Shown here: piece by piece, positions 43,895-52,930 of the stretch
How positions within the stretch are numbered: position 1 is the stretch's first letter
How the letters are laid out: every line of letters starts with the position of its first letter
NCBI RefSeq assembly: GCF_017876405.1
Contig: NZ_JAGINW010000001.1
Location: 6,647,203 to 6,711,202 of the forward strand
From: Kibdelosporangium banguiense
GTDB taxonomy: Bacteria > Actinomycetota > Actinomycetes > Mycobacteriales > Pseudonocardiaceae
DNA length: 64,000 bases
Reading direction: 5' to 3'
Program-made: the position numbers and the translations under genes
The notes under the pieces: generated by a model
What the model was told of the DNA's origin: nothing
What the model saw: the letters and a program-made list of their open reading frames with translations, nothing else
Databases searched by the model: none

Positions 43895-44413
43895 ATGACA
43901 CGACTGGAGAACCTGCTTGGTGCGCAGTCGCTGGAACTGGCCGGTCGGCTGCTCGACGCGGATGTCGGCGGCTCCGGCATGGCCGCCTCGGAGCGTGCCG
44001 CGCTCGTAACCCTGCTTGCTCACCCGGACAGGACCGTGCGCTGGCTGGGCGATGTCCTAGGCCTCACCAGCTCAGGTGGTACCAGACTCGTCGAGCGCCT
44101 CGTCGACGCCGGATGGGTCACCCGTACCGCGGGCACTGACGCCCGCCAACGTCGGCTGGACCTGACTCGTACCGGCCGCGCCCGCGCTCGTGCGGTTCTG
44201 AAAGCACGTCAGGCCGTGATCGGCGAGGTCGTCGAAGTCCTGACAGAGCAGGAACGCCGTCAACTGGAGGCCCTTCTGGACAAAATGGTCGTCGGCCTCG
44301 CCGCGACTCGCCTCCCGGCTCTGCACGTCTGCCGCCTGTGTGACCGTGCCGCATGCTCCAGTGGCGGACGGGAATGCCCGCTCCGGCACACGATGGGCAC
44401 AGCCGATGACTGA
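43895..44413 (+). CDS. MarR-like regulator with a cysteine-rich tail
   Basis: 172 residues. The winged helix is in RTVRWLGDVLGLTSSGGTRLVERLVDAGWVTR, followed by the wing (TDARQRRLDLTRTG), a MarR/DUF24-like layout. The C-terminal 30 residues add C-x2-C-x4-C-x6-C (HVCRLCDRAACSSGGRECPL), which may bind a metal or sense oxidants. ATG 43895 has GGAAGG close upstream. It overlaps the start of the truncated MFS gene downstream (44407), so the two once formed an operon in which this protein probably controlled the exporter. Confidence 0.82.
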   Translation: MTRLENLLGAQSLELAGRLLDADVGGSGMAASERAALVTLLAHPDRTVRWLGDVLGLTSSGGTRLVERLVDAGWVTRTAGTDARQRRLDLTRTGRARARAVLKARQAVIGEVVEVLTEQERRQLEALLDKMVVGLAATRLPALHVCRLCDRAACSSGGRECPLRHTMGTADD

Positions 44414-44663
44414 TCTGGCGGTGGCGTCGCGTATCAGCCGGACTGTGCTGCCTGGCGCCGCGATGATCGCGGTGACGTTCGGGCTTGCCCGTTATGGGTA
44501 CGGGTTGCTGCTGCCTGACATGCAGTCGGAGCTGGGGATGGGGGCCAGCGCGGCAGGGTTGATCTCGTCGGGTGCGTATGTCTCCTATGCCCTCGCGGTT
44601 GAGACACACACCACAGCCGAAGTTGTTGAAGTTTCAATGAGTTGGGAGCAGTCTGGTTCTTGA
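44407..44663 (+). pseudogene. Truncated MFS transporter (N-terminal remnant)
   Basis: The first 64 or so residues read as a normal MFS start: helix 1 around AAMIAVTFGLARYGYGLLLPDM and the start of helix 2 at AAGLISSGAYVSYALA, like the YbfB/YjiJ branch. After about 44600 the frame runs into unrelated sequence (ETHTTAEVVEV) and stops at 44663; no further MFS sequence follows before the cyclohydrolase gene. The rest was deleted, and the deletion join lies just before the operator pair of the next operon. Confidence 0.7.
44626..44637. promoter_or_regulatory. MarR-type operator, distal copy
   Basis: TTGAAGTTTCAA, with arms TTGAA/TTCAA, is the reverse complement of the site at 44660. It is probably bound by the MarR protein encoded at 45341. 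Confidence 0.55.
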
Positions 44664-44671
44664 AACTTCAA
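44660..44671. promoter_or_regulatory. MarR-type operator, proximal copy
   Basis: TTGAAACTTCAA ends 5 bp before the GGAGG (44677-44681) of the cyclohydrolase gene, so bound repressor would sit on the transcription or translation start region. Centres of the two sites are 34 bp apart. Confidence 0.6.
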
Positions 44672-44685
44672 GATCTGGAGGCCCG

Positions 44686-45321
44686 ATGACGAGCATACTG
44701 CCGGCGAAGGTGCGGACGCGGGTGGTTGTGCCGCTGACGTTCCCGGACGGTTATGCCACCACGGCTGAAGTCTTCACGTTCGAGGGGCTTGCCGACAACC
44801 GTGAGCACCTGGCCCTCGGGCTGGGCGACTGGCGTGGTGCTGTGGACCGGGGCACGGCGCTGGTGCGTCCGCACAGCGAGTGCCTGACCGGGGATGTGTT
44901 CGGCAGTCAGCGTTGTGACTGCGGGCCGCAGCTGCGGGAAGCGGCCGAGCGGATCACCGAGACCGGCGGATTCCTGCTGTACCTGCGGCAGGAGGGCCGG
45001 GGGATCGGCCTGTACGCCAAGCTCGACGCCTACGCCCTGCAGGACGCCGGCCTCGACACGTTCGAGGCGAACGTCGCCCTCGGCCACGGCGAGGACGAGC
45101 GTGACTACACCGCCGCCGCGCAGATGCTGCACTCTCTCGGTGCCGACCGGATCTCACTGCTGAGCAACAACCCTGACAAGGCTGTCCAACTTGGGGCGCT
45201 CGGTGTGCAGGTCATCGAGCAGATCCCGACCGGCGTGCACCTGTCGGCGGCCAACGCGCGCTACCTGGCGGCCAAGGTCGCCCACACCCACCACACTTTG
45301 GACCTGCCGCTCGCGGGTTGA
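44686..45321 (+). CDS. ribA: Stand-alone GTP cyclohydrolase II
   Basis: 211 residues. The zinc site is C-x10-C-x-C in SECLTGDVFGSQRCDCGPQL, the catalytic loop is EGRGIGLYAKLDAYALQD, and SNNPDKAVQLGALGV near the C-terminus is the usual substrate-binding segment. It opens GTP to the first riboflavin or deazapurine-like precursor. There is no fused DHBP synthase and no other rib gene nearby. It is co-transcribed with a MarR regulator and preceded by two operator-like sites, so this is a regulated, probably dedicated copy and not the housekeeping rib operon. Confidence 0.92.
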   Translation: MTSILPAKVRTRVVVPLTFPDGYATTAEVFTFEGLADNREHLALGLGDWRGAVDRGTALVRPHSECLTGDVFGSQRCDCGPQLREAAERITETGGFLLYLRQEGRGIGLYAKLDAYALQDAGLDTFEANVALGHGEDERDYTAAAQMLHSLGADRISLLSNNPDKAVQLGALGVQVIEQIPTGVHLSAANARYLAAKVAHTHHTLDLPLAG

Positions 45322-45340
45322 GCCGATTGGAGACACGGTC

Positions 45341-45901
45341 ATGAGCACCCCGGAGCCGCGATGGCTCAGCCACCAGGAACTCGCGGCGTGGCTGAATCTC
45401 ACCCGGTTGCTGTTGCGGCTGCCCACCGCGCTGGACCGGCAGCTGCGCGATGAAGCCGGGCTGCCGCACGCCTACTACCAGGTGCTCGCCATCCTCAGCG
45501 GCCAGCCCGGCCGGGCCATGCGGATGGCCGAACTCGCCCGGCACACCGGCACCACGCCCAGCCGTCTCTCCCACGCCGTGGCCACCCTCGAACAACGCGG
45601 CTGGATCGAACGCCAGGCCTGTGCCACCGACAAACGCGGCCAGATTGCGCTGCTCACCGACGCAGGTTTCGCGGTCCTCGAGGCCGCCGCCCCAGGCCAC
45701 GTCGCCGAGGTCCGTCGTCTCGTCTTCGACCACCTCACCCCCGACGACGTCGCCCAGCTGGGCGCCATCACAGCCAAACTGATCACCGACCCGCTGCCCG
45801 GGATGCTTGCGTCAGAGAGTGAAACCGAGGGGACCGCCGCCGCTCACTGCGACCTTGAAGGGGAACAGGCCGAGCCGCTTGCGAGACAGGGTGGCGCGTA
45901 G
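45341..45901 (+). CDS. MarR family regulator
   Basis: 186 residues. The winged helix is in MRMAELARHTGTTPSRLSHAVATLEQRGWIER, with wing ATDKRGQIALLTDAG, and dimerisation helices are on both ends (NLTRLLLRLPTALDRQLR). It starts 19 bp after the cyclohydrolase gene, so the two form an operon, and probably binds the TTGAA-nn-TTCAA pair upstream. The C-terminal 30 residues overlap the convergent partner gene of the CHAT operon by 90 bp; a shorter product is possible but no earlier stop exists. Confidence 0.88.
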   Translation: MSTPEPRWLSHQELAAWLNLTRLLLRLPTALDRQLRDEAGLPHAYYQVLAILSGQPGRAMRMAELARHTGTTPSRLSHAVATLEQRGWIERQACATDKRGQIALLTDAGFAVLEAAAPGHVAEVRRLVFDHLTPDDVAQLGAITAKLITDPLPGMLASESETEGTAAAHCDLEGEQAEPLARQGGA

Positions 45902-46480
45902 TTCGACCGAGCCGCTGACCGGTGTGCCGGCGGGGACGCGGGCGACGAGGGCGAGGCGTTGGGTGCCGCGGACCTGGTCCAGGGTGGTGCTGGTGAATTC
46001 CCAGGTGCAGGCGGGTTCCTGCAGGCCGTAGGTCTCCACGAAGATCTCTTCGCGTTTGCCGGACTTCACGATCTCGGCGGAGGCTTCGAAGCCCAGTTTG
46101 GCGCCGAGTTTGAGCGATCGGGACTGTTCGATCGGGCGTTGGGCGCGTTGCGGGGTGAGCGACCAGATGATCGGAGGTGGCGTGGCGGCGCCGTCGCTCC
46201 GTGCCAGGGTCACGGTCAGCCAGGCTTGGCCGAACCGGTCTTCGCCGGGGGCGAAGGTGGCGCCGAGGTGCACGAGGTGGAACGTCCATGCCGTGTCGGC
46301 CAGGAACGCCTGCAGGGCGAGGTCACCCGCGGCCAGCTCCGGCGTGATCGCCTGGACGACGGGCAGGCCGACGGATACCACGCCGTGTACGGGTTCTGCT
46401 TTGGCTTTGCCGCGGGTGGTGCGGCTGTCGGGTTCGAGAACCGCTGGGGCCTCGGTGAGTCCGGGAACCTCGATGTCCAT
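45812..46480 (-). CDS. Unknown beta-rich partner of the CHAT protein
   Basis: 222 residues, no signal peptide or membrane helix. After a charged N-terminal linker, alternating hydrophobic strands (AWTFHLVHLGATF, AWLTVTLARSD, TWEFTSTTLDQ, QRLALVARVP, VELRATLS) suggest a beta-sandwich. I do not recognise a family. It starts 9 bp after the stop of the 1309-residue CHAT protein on the same strand, so the two are almost certainly one operon, and it is a candidate substrate, effector or regulator of the protease-like domain. Its 3' end overlaps the convergent MarR gene by 90 bp. Confidence 0.7.
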   Translation of the reverse strand: MDIEVPGLTEAPAVLEPDSRTTRGKAKAEPVHGVVSVGLPVVQAITPELAAGDLALQAFLADTAWTFHLVHLGATFAPGEDRFGQAWLTVTLARSDGAATPPPIIWSLTPQRAQRPIEQSRSLKLGAKLGFEASAEIVKSGKREEIFVETYGLQEPACTWEFTSTTLDQVRGTQRLALVARVPAGTPVSGSVELRATLSRKRLGLFPFKVAVSGGGPLGFTL

Positions 46481-46489
46481 TCAGGCCTC

Positions 46490-49400
46490 TCAGCGCCAGT
46501 CGCCCATGTAGTAGAACGCACCCCAGTCGCGGTACTGGGGATGGGCGGCTCGGGTCCGTTTCTGTGCCGCGGCGAAGGCGGTCAGCTTCGAACTGCCGTC
46601 GTGCAGCATCTCGTAGAGCGTAGTGAAGAAGTCGCGTGAGGTCTGGCTTTCCACGGGCCACAGCGTGCCGACGACCGCCTCGGCGCCGCGCAGCAGCAGG
46701 TGGGCGGGGATGCCGCGCAGGTTGTCGGCCGCGTCGAACCGGCCGAGCGCGGTCTCACACGCCGACAGCGTGACCAGTTCGAGGCCTTGCAGGTCCAGTC
46801 GGAGCAACTCGTGCGCGCTGACCCGCTCGTCGGCGACGTACAGGCTCTGGAACGCAGGCGCGGCAACATTATGGACTCCGTGGGTGGCGATGTGGAACAG
46901 TCGCGCGCCCGCCAACGCTTCGAAGACAGCGTTTTCGGTGGCGTCGGCGTCGATCAGGGCCTGCGATCCGAACTTGGCCGCGACCGCCTCGGCTTCCTCG
47001 ACTGCCTCGGGAATGGGGTCGAGCGAGCCGTCGGCGAACCCGAGGCCGACGGCGACCATGCCCGTTTTCCCGCTTGGTGGCGGTGACATCAGACGTTCCA
47101 GCAACGCGAGATTCGGCATGTAGGTGACCGTCCACGCCTCGGCGAGCGGACGGCCGTCGAGGTGGAGCAGGTGCAGTGGCGCGAAATGCAGCGGGCCATG
47201 GGGAACGATCACCAGGTGACGCCGTCCGGCCGCGTACTCCTCGCGCAGCAGGTCCGCGACGGGACCGTACAGCGCCAGGCACTCGTCGAGCGCGTCCTCG
47301 CCGGATCGTGCGATCACCCGGAACGGACCGGGCTCGGCCTGGACCTCCTGCCGCAGGTCGAACACCGCGCCGGCCAGCCGGTCGAACGTGCGGACGCGGT
47401 TGTCGATGTGCAGCTCCAGCCGTTGACCAGCGGTGCCCGCATCGAGGATCTCGTTGGGTACCAAGGCGATCCGGTCCTTCGAGATCATCAGGGTCACGAG
47501 CGACCGGCCGCCACCGGGGGTGTGGGTGAGGTGACTGAACAGCAGAACCGTGTCAGCCGGCAACAGATCGCAAGTCGTGGCGAGATCCAGCAACCGGAGC
47601 GAGGGTGTGGCGCTGCCGGTCAGTGCGCACTGCACCAGGGCGTCGAACGTGCGCTCGAGATTTTCCCGCTGTGCGGCGGCTGTGACCGTGCCGACGTCGT
47701 CCAGTCGTTCGGAGTACGGCGTGACCAAGGTGACCGCGTCGAGGTCCGCGTTGGGGTCGTCCTCGGCTTGCCCGATGAGGTCGAGCAGCCTTGCCGCGTC
47801 CTCGTCGCTCCGGGCGTCGAATGAAATCCCGGAACGCAGCGCGTCGACGAATCTGGCGCCCTTGGCCAGTTGCATGCACGCGAACACCTCTTCGGCCTTG
47901 GCCTCCCAGGCCGAGGCACCGATCACCTGGGACCAGATGGTCTGCAGGACATCCGTGGCCGCCGCCCCGATCATGTTCTCGGCCACGACCGCGATCTGAG
48001 CCAGGGTGTCGGCCGCGGCCTGGGCGAGCCCCTTGCCGTCGACCTCCGCGACGAACCGCGCTATCAGGGTCAGCGACTCCATCGCGGCGTCCGGTGTGGA
48101 CATTGTGAGGTACAGACTGCATGCGGTTGCCTGCGTTCTCAACGCGTGCGCTGAGTCGCCTCGTTCGAACGCACGGATCGACGCGCGTGCGAGCAAACCG
48201 GCCGTCAGGTAGCCCAGTACGTCCTCATTATCCTCCACAAAGGACGGAAAGAGCCGGGACATGCTGCTCATGGCGTCGAACCACTCGGCTTCGGCGGCCG
48301 CGGAGCCGGCCGACTCGTGCCCGAGGCGGAAATACGTGATCAACGCCGGCGCGGCCCGGTCGGCCGGCCAGTTCCCCGCGGTGATCCGGCCGAGCAGCGC
48401 GTCGAGGGACTCCTGCGGGACGAGATTCTCGTCGAGAAGAAGGTCACGGGTGTTCATCAACAGGTCCTGGTGGATCAGGAGCACCTGAAACCGGTCCCGC
48501 TCGGCCAGGCCGCGCACGAAGTCCCGGGACTCGGCGAACAGACGCCTGCCACGAGCCCGGTCCCCACCGGCGAGGACCTGACCGGCGCAGACGAGTACCG
48601 CGTGCGCCGCCTCCCGGCCGGACCGTTCGGCGATCTCCTCGATCGGGTACGTGAGCAACCGGTCGAGCGCTGCCTCGTCGGGCACCTGCCCGGTACCCAG
48701 CTGCATGATCAAGGCGTTGGCCAGCAACTGCGGATAGCTGTCCACGTCTTCGGCCGACGCCACCCGGGCCGCGATGTCCGCCAGTTCGGCGTGGTCGATC
48801 TCCTGGCCGAGGATGGTCCGGGCTCGCTTGATGTTGAGCATCAGGCTGCGCAGGTGGGTCTGCTGAACGGGCACAGCCAGGTCCATGGCCCGGTTCACGT
48901 AGTCCTCACTGATGTCCACGACTTCGGCGAAAGCCGGCATCCGGGTCGTGACGCCCTCGTCGACCTCGACCGGGTCGAGAGTCTCCTCCTCCAGCCGTGC
49001 GATCCACCGGCGCATGTCGGCCACGTAGTTCTCACTCGTGCGGCCCGCTGAATACGGTTCGAAATACAGTGCTGCCAAGGCCAGCATGGTCTCGGCTTCG
49101 AAGCGCTCCGATCCCGGTTTTCCCTCGTAGGACGCCAGTACCCGGCGTCCGGCGTCGGCGGCGCTGTGCAGCACCCGCCCGTCAGGCAGGTTGATCAGCA
49201 CCTGCCTGGCCACGAACAGCCACCTGAACCGGGCCATGGTCACCATGCCCCGGCCTTCGCCGCAATCGGGCACCCGCTCCACGGCCGCCAGCAGCAGGAG
49301 GTGCAACCGGGCCGCCCGGCGCCACTGGCCTTCACCCAGCAACGTCATCGAGGCTTCCGCCAAGGCGTGTACATAAGGGACAGACAACATGCGGACCATG

Positions 49401-50419
49401 TCAGGCGAACGCGCGTACGCCAGGGCGTCGGCCATGCTGATCGAAACGTCCACCGCACCGAGCAAGGACTCGATCGGCCCGGGCCCCAGTGGGTAGTTAC
49501 CGGGATTCTTGTGCAGGTAGTCGAGTGCGGCCAGCAACTGGCCCAGACCACGGCCGATGCGGGCGCTGTCCTCCTCGCCCTGCGCCCCGAAGATCAGTCC
49601 GTCGCGTGCCGCGGCGAACATCGTGAGCGCGGCCCGCGACAGCAACACCGGACGGGCCTCGATCATCTGGAACAACGCTGCAGGTTCGGCGTCCGCCACC
49701 TCGCGCACCATGTCCAGACACGACTCGAAGTCGACCACAAGGGACGTTACGAGCTGTTCCCGCGGCAACGGCCACTTCGGCGCGGCTTCGTCCGCCGGGC
49801 CAGGTGGATCGTCCTGGTCGAGCTTGGCCAGGACCTGCTCGACCGCGGGCCGGACCAGCTCCTCGAGCCGTGCTCTTGACGCGGCTGCTTCTTCGTTCCG
49901 GTCGAGTCGTTGCAACAGCTCCAGTTCCAGCCGCATCGCGTAACGCACCCGGGCCAGGAGCCGCGGATCGGCGCTGTGGCCGAAAAGATCACGGAACTTG
50001 CCGACCAGCGGCGGGATCCGGTCGGCGGCGGCATCTTCGGGTCCCTCCTGCGTCACCATCGTGATGTGGTTGTACAGCGCCAAAGCAACCCAGAATCCTA
50101 CGTCAGGATCCTGGGATGACTCGAAGTCTGACACTACCGAGCGATATCCGTCACCGGCCTCCGCGAACTTGTTCTCAAGCCGAAGCAGCGCAGCCCGGTT
50201 GTAGCCCAGCGCGGCCGCGTTCCCTGCGAGAGCCGCAATCCCCGAGCACATCGCCAGCAGCTTGTCGAGCATGGCCAAGCCCTGCCGCGAATCCTGCCGT
50301 GCCAACGCGATTGCCTGATCGGTCAACGAGGACAAGGTCTCCGCGGCCTCGGCCACGGGCGCGTCACTCGCTGTCATCGCTTGCCGGAACGCCTCGACGT
50401 CCGTGTCACTCAGCTGCAC
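46490..50419 (-). CDS. TPR-like/CHAT domain protein, caspase-like
   Basis: A 1309-residue protein. About 1000 N-terminal residues are helical and repeat-like (TPR/solenoid type). A linker with EILDAGTAGQRLELHIDNRVRTFD leads into a CHAT domain with the putative catalytic His in LFHIATHGV (about residue 1180) and Cys in LVTLSACETALG (about 1221); the C-terminus ends FYYMGDWR as is usual for CHAT. CHAT proteases act in bacterial immunity and regulated proteolysis, often activated by a partner. Both catalytic residues are present. Its only operon partner is the 222-residue protein downstream. Confidence 0.9.
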   Translation of the reverse strand: MQLSDTDVEAFRQAMTASDAPVAEAAETLSSLTDQAIALARQDSRQGLAMLDKLLAMCSGIAALAGNAAALGYNRAALLRLENKFAEAGDGYRSVVSDFESSQDPDVGFWVALALYNHITMVTQEGPEDAAADRIPPLVGKFRDLFGHSADPRLLARVRYAMRLELELLQRLDRNEEAAASRARLEELVRPAVEQVLAKLDQDDPPGPADEAAPKWPLPREQLVTSLVVDFESCLDMVREVADAEPAALFQMIEARPVLLSRAALTMFAAARDGLIFGAQGEEDSARIGRGLGQLLAALDYLHKNPGNYPLGPGPIESLLGAVDVSISMADALAYARSPDMVRMLSVPYVHALAEASMTLLGEGQWRRAARLHLLLLAAVERVPDCGEGRGMVTMARFRWLFVARQVLINLPDGRVLHSAADAGRRVLASYEGKPGSERFEAETMLALAALYFEPYSAGRTSENYVADMRRWIARLEEETLDPVEVDEGVTTRMPAFAEVVDISEDYVNRAMDLAVPVQQTHLRSLMLNIKRARTILGQEIDHAELADIAARVASAEDVDSYPQLLANALIMQLGTGQVPDEAALDRLLTYPIEEIAERSGREAAHAVLVCAGQVLAGGDRARGRRLFAESRDFVRGLAERDRFQVLLIHQDLLMNTRDLLLDENLVPQESLDALLGRITAGNWPADRAAPALITYFRLGHESAGSAAAEAEWFDAMSSMSRLFPSFVEDNEDVLGYLTAGLLARASIRAFERGDSAHALRTQATACSLYLTMSTPDAAMESLTLIARFVAEVDGKGLAQAAADTLAQIAVVAENMIGAAATDVLQTIWSQVIGASAWEAKAEEVFACMQLAKGARFVDALRSGISFDARSDEDAARLLDLIGQAEDDPNADLDAVTLVTPYSERLDDVGTVTAAAQRENLERTFDALVQCALTGSATPSLRLLDLATTCDLLPADTVLLFSHLTHTPGGGRSLVTLMISKDRIALVPNEILDAGTAGQRLELHIDNRVRTFDRLAGAVFDLRQEVQAEPGPFRVIARSGEDALDECLALYGPVADLLREEYAAGRRHLVIVPHGPLHFAPLHLLHLDGRPLAEAWTVTYMPNLALLERLMSPPPSGKTGMVAVGLGFADGSLDPIPEAVEEAEAVAAKFGSQALIDADATENAVFEALAGARLFHIATHGVHNVAAPAFQSLYVADERVSAHELLRLDLQGLELVTLSACETALGRFDAADNLRGIPAHLLLRGAEAVVGTLWPVESQTSRDFFTTLYEMLHDGSSKLTAFAAAQKRTRAAHPQYRDWGAFYYMGDWR

Positions 50420-50528
50420 AACGCGCCTCCCTAGGCTTCTTGCCCAGGTAGTCGGTGAACAGCGCCCGCGTGCTACCTGCCGGCGTCACTCCGGGATCTC
50501 GTGCTCCATGTATGGCGTGGTCACGCCC

Positions 50529-51617
50529 CTATTGCTTGACCGCGCCGAGCAGCTCGGCGTTGGTGCTGGTCTTGCGCAGGCTGTCGAGCAGGAGCTCGGT
50601 GGGGGATTCGCGGCGGGTGAGGGCCGCGCGCAGTGAGCGTGTGGCCGCCCGTTCGCTCGGGGACAGCAGGAGTTCTTCCTTGCGGGTGCCGGATTGGGAG
50701 ATGTCGATGGCTGGGTAGACGCGTTTGTTGGCGATCTTGCGGTCCAGCCGGAGCTCGGCGTTGCCTGCGCCCTTGTACTCCTCGAAGATCAGGGAATCGC
50801 CGAGGGAACCAGTGTCCACAAGGGCCGTGGCGAAGATCGTGAGCGAGCCGCCGTTCTCGATGTTGCGGGCCGCGCCGAGGAATCGTTTCGGCGGAAGCAG
50901 AGCAGTGGAGTCCACGCCACCGGACAGCACACGTCCCGACGTGGGCGCGGCCAGGTTGTAGGCGCGGCCCAGGCGGGTCAGGGAATCCAGCAGGACCACT
51001 ACGTCCCGGCCGGTCTCGACCAAGCGCTTGGCTCGTTCGATGGCCAGTTCGGCGAGGGCGATGTGCTCGTTGGGCGGGCGGTCGAACGTGGCGGCGATGA
51101 CCTCGGCGGGCACGGCACGAGCCAGATCGGTGACCTCCTCCGGGCGTTCGCCGACCAGGACGAGCATCAGGTGGCATTCCGGGTGATTCTTGCTGATTGC
51201 GCGGGCGATTGCTTGCAGTACAGAGGTTTTGCCCGCCTTGGGCGGCGCGGCGATCAGTGCGCGTTGGCCTTTGCCGACCGGCATGACCAGGTCGATCACG
51301 CGCGTGGTCAGCTCGTGCGGCTCGGTCTCCAGCCGCAGGCGTTCGTTGGGATAGAGGGGAACCAGCTCGGTGAACGCGGGCCGGGCGTGGCCGGGCCGTT
51401 GCCCGTTGACGCTGTCGACCTGCACAATCTGGCTTTTGGTGGCAATTGCGGCGACGGTGTCGCCCCGGCGCAGCCCGAGTTTGCGGACCATCGCCATCGG
51501 GACGTTGATGTCGCCTGGCCCGGGTAGATAGCCATCGGCCCGGATCATGGCGCGGTTGTCCACAATGTCCAGGATGCCGGTGACCGGTGGGCCTTCGGTT
51601 GTTGTGGTGCTGTTCAT
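50529..51617 (-). CDS. rho: Short Rho termination factor paralogue
   Basis: 362 residues. It has an RNA-binding OB region (ILDIVDNRAMIRADGYLPGPGDINV), Walker A in APPKAGKTSVLQ (about 124-135), Walker B in VVVLLDSLTRLGRAYN and the R-loop segment SGTRKEELLL. It lacks the long N-terminal extension of typical actinobacterial Rho (600 or more residues), so I take it to be a second copy. In LVGERPEEVTDLAR, Gly156 stands at E. coli Asp210 and Leu165 at Met219, two positions linked to bicyclomycin. It sits about 110 bp downstream of the CHAT gene start, on the same strand. Confidence 0.9.
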   Translation of the reverse strand: MNSTTTTEGPPVTGILDIVDNRAMIRADGYLPGPGDINVPMAMVRKLGLRRGDTVAAIATKSQIVQVDSVNGQRPGHARPAFTELVPLYPNERLRLETEPHELTTRVIDLVMPVGKGQRALIAAPPKAGKTSVLQAIARAISKNHPECHLMLVLVGERPEEVTDLARAVPAEVIAATFDRPPNEHIALAELAIERAKRLVETGRDVVVLLDSLTRLGRAYNLAAPTSGRVLSGGVDSTALLPPKRFLGAARNIENGGSLTIFATALVDTGSLGDSLIFEEYKGAGNAELRLDRKIANKRVYPAIDISQSGTRKEELLLSPSERAATRSLRAALTRRESPTELLLDSLRKTSTNAELLGAVKQ

Positions 51618-51817
51618 GGGTTTTCCTTAGATTGGTGGGTGTGCGGAACCGAGCGGGCACGTGCCTGCGCTCGCCGCTGAAGTAGATCCTGGTTGTGCCG
51701 CAGTACGTTCAGCAGAACTGTGTCCGGCAAAACCGGGGAACTCCTGTGGGGGCCTTCGCCTACATCCACAAGGGGAAGATGACGCCAGGATAGCGACCCG
51801 CTGCCCGCGGCGCAACA

Positions 51818-52756
51818 TCACCCGATGCGTGTCACATCGGCCCGCGCCAGCCACACGTCCCCACGACCGGGCGCCCGGTAGTTCTGCCGGACGTAGGAGA
51901 CCAGCTTGGGCAAGGCCGGATGCGGGTTCGGCCGATGCCACAGCAACGAGCACAGATAACAGGGCGTGGGCCGTTGGACGGGGATTCGTACCACGCCGGG
52001 GTACTGCGGCAGCCGCGTCAGCTCGCCGACGAATCCGAGCAGGTGCGGCGACTCGGCGAAGCGGCGCACGAAGTGCTCGTAGCCGAAGTCCGGGCCGCTG
52101 GTGTCGATGCGGACCGAGAACTCCGCGGCGATCGAGTCGTAGAAGTCGGCCCATTCGCTGCCTTGGGCGTTGCCCGGCATCCACACCGTGCAACCGGACA
52201 GCTCCGGCATCGTCACACTCGACCGCTTCGCCAGCGGGTGCCCAGGGCCGACCATGACCTGCAGCGGCTCCAGGTAGGCCGGGACGGCGGCGATCCCGTC
52301 CTGGTCCAGCGGGCCGATCGCCCTGACGAACGCCGCGTCCACCGTGCCCGCCTTCAGCGCCCCACGCGCGGCCCTGAGCCCGATCGACGTGACGATTTCG
52401 AGCTCGATATCGCTCGCCGTGCTGTGGAATTCTCGTACCAATTCAGTCGACGCGAGTCTTGTGTCGAGTACGTCGATCCGTAATGGCAGGCGCCGTCCGC
52501 GCAGCATTTCCACGGTCTTTTCGGCCGTCGCCAGAAGATTGCGCGCATACGGCAGAAAAGCCGCGCCGTCTTGGGACAGTCTCGTTCCGGAGGCCTGCCT
52601 TGACAGCAGGAGAACGCCGAATTCCGATTCCAGCTTGGCGACCCGTTTGGACACCGCCTGCTGGGTGATGCCCAGCTGAGCGGCGGCGTCACCGAAGTGC
52701 TGGTTGTCCGCCACGGCAACGAAGGCACGCACCGCCGCCAGGTCGAGATCGCCCAT
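51818..52756 (-). CDS. LysR family transcriptional regulator
   Basis: 312 residues. The N-terminal LysR helix-turn-helix (RAFVAVADNQHFGDAAAQLGITQQAVSKRVAKLE) is followed by the two-lobed effector domain (LPLRIDVLDTRLA, VDAAFVRAIGPLDQDGIA, CTVWMPGNA). It is divergent from dnaE; no target gene is adjacent in the usual divergent arrangement, because dnaE is a housekeeping gene. The effector is unknown. The 200-bp stretch between it and rho holds the rho leader and nothing else I can name. Confidence 0.9.
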   Translation of the reverse strand: MGDLDLAAVRAFVAVADNQHFGDAAAQLGITQQAVSKRVAKLESEFGVLLLSRQASGTRLSQDGAAFLPYARNLLATAEKTVEMLRGRRLPLRIDVLDTRLASTELVREFHSTASDIELEIVTSIGLRAARGALKAGTVDAAFVRAIGPLDQDGIAAVPAYLEPLQVMVGPGHPLAKRSSVTMPELSGCTVWMPGNAQGSEWADFYDSIAAEFSVRIDTSGPDFGYEHFVRRFAESPHLLGFVGELTRLPQYPGVVRIPVQRPTPCYLCSLLWHRPNPHPALPKLVSYVRQNYRAPGRGDVWLARADVTRIG

Positions 52757-52930
52757 CGGTACACCTGCCTTCTGTTCAACGCTGGTGGCTCGGAGATATT
52801 CCCCTGTGCCGGAACTCTATCGCCGTCGGCTCACAACCGCTGGTTGTGGGACAAGCGTGTCGGTTGTTTGACCGTCCCCCGGGTGCTCGGCTCGAATGTC
52901 GGCACCGCTGATTCTCTGGAGGGGGCCGGT

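Noticed and set aside
44686..45321. An FMN riboswitch upstream of the cyclohydrolase gene
   Set aside because: The space before the gene is short, is filled by the operator pair, and shows none of the conserved RFN element blocks.
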